From Faecalibacterium sp. HTF-F (lineage in GTDB: Bacteria > Bacillota > Clostridia > Oscillospirales > Ruminococcaceae), in the NCBI RefSeq assembly GCF_023347535.1, contig NZ_CP094473.1, forward strand, positions 1 through 64,000: 64,000 nt of DNA. The letters run 5' to 3'. The stretch's first letter is position 1. Each line of letters begins with the position of its first letter. A model generated the notes under the pieces. It did no database searches. It was not told the DNA's origin and was given only the letters and a program-made list of their open reading frames with translations. Below, piece by piece: positions 59,544-64,000 of the stretch. The position numbers and the translations under genes are program-made.

Positions 59544-62261
59544 ATGGCAAATCTGCAGAAGCTGAATCCGACCCAGCAGGAGCTGTACAACTATCTGGAA
59601 CAGCAGACCGGACAGGTGAACTTTGAGGTGCTGCAGCCGTTTACCACGCAGGAAATGGGTGCGGTGCTGCACATCAGCCGCAACACGGTGAGCCAGTACC
59701 TGAACGAGTTTTTCAAAGAGGGCTGGATGGTCAAGATCAATACCCGGCCGGTCTATTATTTCCTGCGGGAGACGCTGAGCCGGAAATTCAACGTTCAGAC
59801 GCTGGATGCTGAATATGAGGATCTGCAGTTTCTGCAGCAGGATCTGAACCATGGCCGCCGTGCGGACAGCTGCTTTGCGGGAGTCATCGGCTATCACCTC
59901 AGCCTGAAATCCGCCGTGGAAAAATGCCGTGTGGCGGTGGAGTATCCGCCCACCGGCCTGCCGCTGGTGCTGGCGGGCGAAAAAGGCACCGGCAAGCGTC
60001 TGCTGGCCGGCAAGACCTGGGAGTATGCAAAGGAAAAGCAGGTCGTGCCGGCAGAGAGCCGTTTTTCCGAGCTGGACTGCGCCATGTGGGGCGCAGCAGA
60101 GCCGGGCGGCACCGGCTTTGCCGCTTCGTTCAAACGCAGGCTGGAGGCTGGCACCGGCAGCGATTTTTTGTACCTGCACGGCTTTGACCAGCTGGAGAGC
60201 AGTGTGCAGGCCGAGGCGGTGCGCTTTTTAACGGCAGTGCTGCCGGAGCTGGGCGCGAAGTATCCGCGCCTGATCTTCGGTGTGCAGACGGTGCCGCCCT
60301 CGCTCAAGAACAGTGTGCCGGTGCAGGCAGAGCTTCTGCCGCTGCGCAGCCGGTCGCTGCTGGAGAAAAAACGGCTCATCTATCGTTTTCTGATGCAGGA
60401 GGAGCAGCGCATCGGCCGCAGGGTGCAGGTGACGGGTCAGGCATACCAGATGCTGATGCAGTATCCGTATGAGCGGAACGTGGGTCAGCTGGAGCAGGTC
60501 ATCCGTACCAGCTGCACCAATGCATACTCCCGCAGCCGGGACGGCAGCATCTGCATCGGGCTGCCGGTGCTGCCGGATGCCGTGTTTGAGAGCTGCCTGC
60601 TGCTGCCGGAGGCCGGTGCGCAGAACCATCCGCTGACACTGGACGACCTGCGGGAGGACTGCGGCTTTGAAAAGGAGCATCGTCTGCTGGAGGAGATCCG
60701 GGAGCAGGGGCGGCTGTATTTACAGGGCAGTCTGGAATGTGCCGGATTCTGCACCCGCATGGTGCACCAGCTGGAAGAGTACAACAACTATATCCTGTTC
60801 CAGAACAAGATCGCGGATGAGCGCATCAAGGGCATCGAACAGGGAATGCTGCGCATCTCGGAGCGCATCCATGAGCTGTACGGTGTCGGCTTCCCCAACA
60901 GCTTTATCCTGATGCTGGCGCGGTGGGTGTATTTCGGCAATGTGTTCGATGATGCCTTGCCGGAGGACAGCGCCGAGGTGCAGCAGCTGGTGACAGATCT
61001 GACCGAGGCTGTCCGGCGGGATGCGCCCTACAGTTTTGCGGTGGCAAGTGATCTGCTGCTGATGGTGCAGAACACCACCGATGTGCATTTCTCGTCCATC
61101 GGCATCCTGATGATCAGCGCCTTTGTGGAGGTGCTGCACCGCCCCGGCAACAAGCTGCCGGTGCAGGCGTTCATCATCTGCCACGGTTACGCCACGGCCA
61201 GCAGCATTGCAGACGTGTGCAACAAGATGCTGCATAAGTATCTGTTCAACGCCATCGATATGCCCTATGATGTGCCGGTCAGCGAGATCGTCAGTCAGGT
61301 CAAAAAGATCCTTTATTTCAACGAGAACCGTGATGTGCTGATTCTGGTAGACCTCGGCTCACTGGAAAACATCACCGAGCTTCTGGACGACCTGCCGAAT
61401 GTCAACCTCGGGATCATCAACAATGTTTCCACAGCGATGGCACTTTCGGTGGGCAGCCATATTCTGGACGGGATGCCGCTGGCAGAGGTTCTGGAAAATG
61501 CCAAAAATGCTTCGCAGATCCGCTATAAGATCCTGGAAAAAGCCCGCAAAGAGGATGTGATCCTGTTTGTGAGCGAGAGCGGCAGCAACGTCGCTGCAAA
61601 GGTGAGCGAGCTGTTCATGCACAGCCTGAACCACCTGAACACCAAGGTGAATGCGCGCTTTTTGTGCTACGATGTGCAGACCTATGAGCAGCTGCGCCAG
61701 AGCGGCCACTGGAATACCTGCAACGTGCTGTTTGCGGCGTCCACCATGGAGCTTGGCCCGGCGGATTTCCCGGTGGTGGCTGTGGAGGACATCATCACCC
61801 AGCGCGGACTGGATAAGATCAAAAGCGGCCTCAGCGGTTATCTGACCGAGGAAGAGTTCGAGCACTTCAAGCAGAATCTGGTCAACCAGTTCTCGCTGGA
61901 GAATGTGGTGGAATCGCTCACCATCCTGAACGCTTCACGGGTGCTTTCTTTGGTGGCAGATATGCTGGAGGAGATGCAGCGGGCGCTTGGCTCCCACTTC
62001 CAGCCCAAGACCGTGGTGGGTCTGAACCTGCACATCAGCTGCCTGATCGAGCGGCTGGTGAAAAAAGAGGAGATCAAGAGCTACCGTGAACTGGAACGCT
62101 TCTGTGAAGAGCACCGGGACTTTGTGGCACTGGCGCGGCGCTGCTTTGCCAACATTGCGGAGCAGTACCGCATCAACCTGCCGGACAGTGAGATCGGCTA
62201 TATTTACGATTATATTTCCCACGATTACAGCGATGAAAGTCCTTGGAAAAATGAGTTTTGA
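59544..62261 (+). CDS. LevR/ManR-like PTS-regulated transcription activator
   Basis: A 905-residue regulator with an N-terminal helix-turn-helix (TQEMGAVLHISRNTVSQYLNEF), an AAA+ domain (~115-345), a PRD (~430-540), a IIA-Man domain with FIICHGYATASS (phosphorylatable His near 550), a IIB-like segment and a second PRD (~800-900). In true LevR proteins the AAA+ domain activates sigma-54. Here Walker A is present (AGEKGTGKR), but the Walker B position reads FLYLHGFDQL and no GAFTGA loop is seen. The ATG at 59544 (or GTG 59538) follows AGGAGCAAAGG. It ends 25 bases before the malic enzyme start. Confidence 0.88.
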   Translation: MANLQKLNPTQQELYNYLEQQTGQVNFEVLQPFTTQEMGAVLHISRNTVSQYLNEFFKEGWMVKINTRPVYYFLRETLSRKFNVQTLDAEYEDLQFLQQDLNHGRRADSCFAGVIGYHLSLKSAVEKCRVAVEYPPTGLPLVLAGEKGTGKRLLAGKTWEYAKEKQVVPAESRFSELDCAMWGAAEPGGTGFAASFKRRLEAGTGSDFLYLHGFDQLESSVQAEAVRFLTAVLPELGAKYPRLIFGVQTVPPSLKNSVPVQAELLPLRSRSLLEKKRLIYRFLMQEEQRIGRRVQVTGQAYQMLMQYPYERNVGQLEQVIRTSCTNAYSRSRDGSICIGLPVLPDAVFESCLLLPEAGAQNHPLTLDDLREDCGFEKEHRLLEEIREQGRLYLQGSLECAGFCTRMVHQLEEYNNYILFQNKIADERIKGIEQGMLRISERIHELYGVGFPNSFILMLARWVYFGNVFDDALPEDSAEVQQLVTDLTEAVRRDAPYSFAVASDLLLMVQNTTDVHFSSIGILMISAFVEVLHRPGNKLPVQAFIICHGYATASSIADVCNKMLHKYLFNAIDMPYDVPVSEIVSQVKKILYFNENRDVLILVDLGSLENITELLDDLPNVNLGIINNVSTAMALSVGSHILDGMPLAEVLENAKNASQIRYKILEKARKEDVILFVSESGSNVAAKVSELFMHSLNHLNTKVNARFLCYDVQTYEQLRQSGHWNTCNVLFAASTMELGPADFPVVAVEDIITQRGLDKIKSGLSGYLTEEEFEHFKQNLVNQFSLENVVESLTILNASRVLSLVADMLEEMQRALGSHFQPKTVVGLNLHISCLIERLVKKEEIKSYRELERFCEEHRDFVALARRCFANIAEQYRINLPDSEIGYIYDYISHDYSDESPWKNEF

Positions 62262-62286
62262 ACCAATGGGAGGAAATTCAATTCAA

Positions 62287-63459
62287 ATGGATTACAATAA
62301 AGCAGCTCTGGAAATGCACGAGACCCACAAAGGCAAGGTGGGCATCGTGAGCAAGGTGGAGGTCGCCACCCGCGACGACCTGTCCACCGCCTACACTCCC
62401 GGCGTGGCCGAGCCCTGCCGCAAGATCAAGGAAAACCCCGAGGACGTGTATAAGTACACCTTCAAGGGCAACATGGTGGCGGTCGTTTCCAACGGCACGG
62501 CTGTGCTGGGCCTGGGCGATATCGGCCCGGAGGCCGGTCTGCCGGTCATGGAGGGCAAGGCGGTGCTGTTCAAGGAGTTCGGCGGCGTGGACGCCTTCCC
62601 CATCTGCATCGATGCCCACGACGCTGCCAGCGTCATTGCTGCCTGCAAGGCCATTGCGCCCACCTTTGGCGGCATCAATCTGGAGGACATCAAGAGCCCC
62701 GAATGCTTTGAAATTGAGGAAACTTTGGAGCGGGAGCTGGATATCCCCGTTTTCCACGATGACCAGCACGGCACCGCGATCGTGGTCACTGCTGCCCTCA
62801 TCAACGCTCTGCGTGTGGTGGGCAAGAAGATGGAGGATGTGCACATCGTCCTGAACGGCCCCGGCGCTGCCGGTACCGCCATCATCAAGATGCTCATGAC
62901 CGCCGGTGCGAAGGATATCATTGCAGTGGATCAGTTCGGCACCCTGTACAAGGGCTGCAACAGCGCCGAGGCCCACAAGAACTGGCTGGGTGAGATGACC
63001 AACCCCCGTCAGGTCAAGGGCGGCCTGAAGGAGGCGCTGGAGGGCGCCGACGTGTTCATCGGCGTGTCCAAGCCCGGCATCCTGACCACCGAGCTGTGCA
63101 AGACCATGAACAAGGACGCCATCGTCTTTGCCATGGCCAACCCCACCCCGGAGATCATGCCGGACGAGGCCAAGGCCGGCGGCGTGCGGGTGATGGCCAC
63201 CGGCCGCAGCGACTTCCCCAATCAGGTCAACAACGTGCTGTGCTTCCCCGGCCTGTTCAAGGGCGCGCTCAGCGTCCGCGCCCGGGATATCAACAATGAG
63301 ATGAAGCTGGCCGCTGCCTACGCCATTGCAGACCTCATCACCGATGCAGACCGCAGCGAGGAGAACATCATCCCCGGCGCGTTCGACCCCCGCGTGGCCG
63401 AGGCTGTGGCAAATGCCGTGGCAAAGGCTGCCCGCGAGACTGGTGTGGCAAGAGCTTGA
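62287..63459 (+). CDS. NAD(P)-dependent malic enzyme
   Basis: The 390-residue short-form bacterial enzyme oxidatively decarboxylates malate to pyruvate. It has AYTPGVAEPCRKI near residue 35, VVSNGTAVLGLGDIGPEAGL, metal-binding IPVFHDDQHGTAIV near 155 and the nucleotide fold HIVLNGPGAAGTAI near 185. The ATG at 62287 gives the usual N-terminus (DYNKAALEMHETHKGK); GGGAGGAAA lies 13 bases upstream, a long spacing, so an upstream in-frame ATG at 62266 or 62251 remains possible. Pyruvate formed here could feed PFOR. Confidence 0.95.
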   Translation: MDYNKAALEMHETHKGKVGIVSKVEVATRDDLSTAYTPGVAEPCRKIKENPEDVYKYTFKGNMVAVVSNGTAVLGLGDIGPEAGLPVMEGKAVLFKEFGGVDAFPICIDAHDAASVIAACKAIAPTFGGINLEDIKSPECFEIEETLERELDIPVFHDDQHGTAIVVTAALINALRVVGKKMEDVHIVLNGPGAAGTAIIKMLMTAGAKDIIAVDQFGTLYKGCNSAEAHKNWLGEMTNPRQVKGGLKEALEGADVFIGVSKPGILTTELCKTMNKDAIVFAMANPTPEIMPDEAKAGGVRVMATGRSDFPNQVNNVLCFPGLFKGALSVRARDINNEMKLAAAYAIADLITDADRSEENIIPGAFDPRVAEAVANAVAKAARETGVARA

Positions 63460-63469
63460 TCGAAAATAA

Positions 63470-63517
63470 AACAACCACCTATTGCACGATTTTGTGTAGT
63501 AGGTGGTTGTTTTTTCA
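63470..63517 (+). terminator. Malic enzyme terminator
   Basis: ACAACCACCTA / TAGGTGGTTGT stem with an 18-base loop and TTTTTT. Confidence 0.9.
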
Positions 63518-63528
63518 TATCTATAATG

Positions 63529-63725
63529 TTAATCTTCCAGTCTGCCATGGTCGCAGCCGAGAGAAAGACAACGCTCCATCTCCCCTCTCAGCACCATCTG
63601 TGCGTACTCCAAGGGCTTATTATACAGCAGCCAGTCCAGCTCTGCCCGCTGTGCCGTGGTGTTGCCGTACTCGTCCTCGACGGCAATGCAGTCGATGGCA
63701 AGAATGGTGCCATCCTCGAACAGGG
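63529..63725 (-). pseudogene. 5'-truncated DUF6061-like gene
   Basis: The frame reads FEDGTILAIDCIAVEDEYGN, QRAELDWLLYNKPLEYAQMV and ends CDHGRLED, which I recognise as the C-terminal part of DUF6061-type small proteins. The normal N-terminus is absent: upstream of about 63725 the sequence becomes the dispersed repeat shared with 54594, and no ribosome-binding site precedes the apparent start. It looks cut by the repeat. The function of the intact family is unknown. Confidence 0.55.
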
Positions 63726-64000
63726 CGGAGGCGCATAGCACCGCAAGCAATCAGCCCAGTGCAACAACGACGACCGCAGCCTGCGGCTGAAACAGGGAGG
63801 AGTTGTTGGGGCCGCGTTCTGATTTTTCAAAGCCCTGCCAAGGGGCTGCGGAAAAATCAGCTAACGCAACCCGTTTCTGTTGCTTAGCCCGCGGGTTCCA
63901 ACGCGTAGGAATGTCTACCGTGGAAGCTGTAAATCGAAAGATTTCATGGCCTTTTGTTTTGTAAGCCATGGGTGCACGGTTTCTGCACGGTTTTTGCACG
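63722..64000. repeat. Dispersed repeat shared with 54594-54776 (longer copy)
   Basis: Two blocks match the copy beside tRNA-Arg: 63722-63761 and about 63877-63950. Between them are ~115 additional bases with a GATTTTTC...GAAAAATC inverted repeat. The end carries TGCACGG repeats spaced 11 bases apart. The window stops inside it. Confidence 0.6.

Overview
The window starts at the first base of dnaA and keeps the Firmicutes origin order dnaA, dnaN, S4/yaaA, recF, remB, gyrB, gyrA, so it is the replication-origin end of a chromosome. The high GC content, a pyruvate:ferredoxin oxidoreductase, FeoA-FeoB, a mannose-class PTS and many short palindromic intergenic repeats suggest an anaerobic gut member of the Oscillospiraceae, most like Faecalibacterium. 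That taxonomic call is inference from protein character; no database search was possible.

Layout. 1-9.5 kb: replication initiation and gyrase, with an origin (DnaA-box cluster, GC-rich element, DnaA-trio) in the dnaA-dnaN gap. 9.8-13.9 kb: four tandem family-2 glycosyltransferases that share nearly identical 5' segments. 13.9-17.3 kb: a manganese riboswitch with mntP, a GntR regulator, a pseudouridine synthase and a NUDIX hydrolase. 17.8-21.8 kb: PFOR followed by a strongly structured 3' region. 21.9-25.1 kb: a three-gene cassette of small unknown proteins, a candidate small RNA, and mgtE behind a long leader. 25.4-33 kb: lipoproteins, a rhomboid-like protein, holB, a second small-RNA copy, a gamma-carbonic anhydrase homologue, a DD-carboxypeptidase and a candidate type I toxin-antitoxin locus. 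33-40 kb: OPT transporter with a PqqD-like partner, birA, a phosphodiesterase, rsmI, an N6-methyltransferase, a ferredoxin and ricT. 40-54 kb: an RND permease, galM, galE, feoAB, a Tat-type lipoprotein, a MarR/TauE pair and trigger factor. 54.4-55.8 kb: tRNA-Arg(ACG) and a decayed integrase/mobilisation remnant between long inverted repeats. 56-63.5 kb: a mannose-class PTS (A, B, C, D), a serine hydrolase, a LevR-like regulator and malic enzyme. The end holds a truncated gene and a repeat.

The most interesting signals are RNA-level and absent from a plain ORF list. (1) Two copies of a ~120-nt candidate small RNA: the stems differ in sequence but keep their pairing, the loop and an anti-Shine-Dalgarno linker are conserved, and each has its own promoter and terminator. 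(2) A 36-residue membrane peptide gene and a convergent ~100-nt RNA that meet in a shared bidirectional terminator, which is the architecture of type I toxin-antitoxin systems. (3) An mgtE leader with a short ORF beginning Met-Asp-Pro-Asp and an attenuator-like hairpin, reminiscent of the magnesium-sensing mgtL leader peptide of enterobacteria. About eleven palindromic CCCTCTCAGTC...GACTGAGAGGG elements are scattered between genes. All coordinates and motifs were read by eye; no folding, alignment or search was run.
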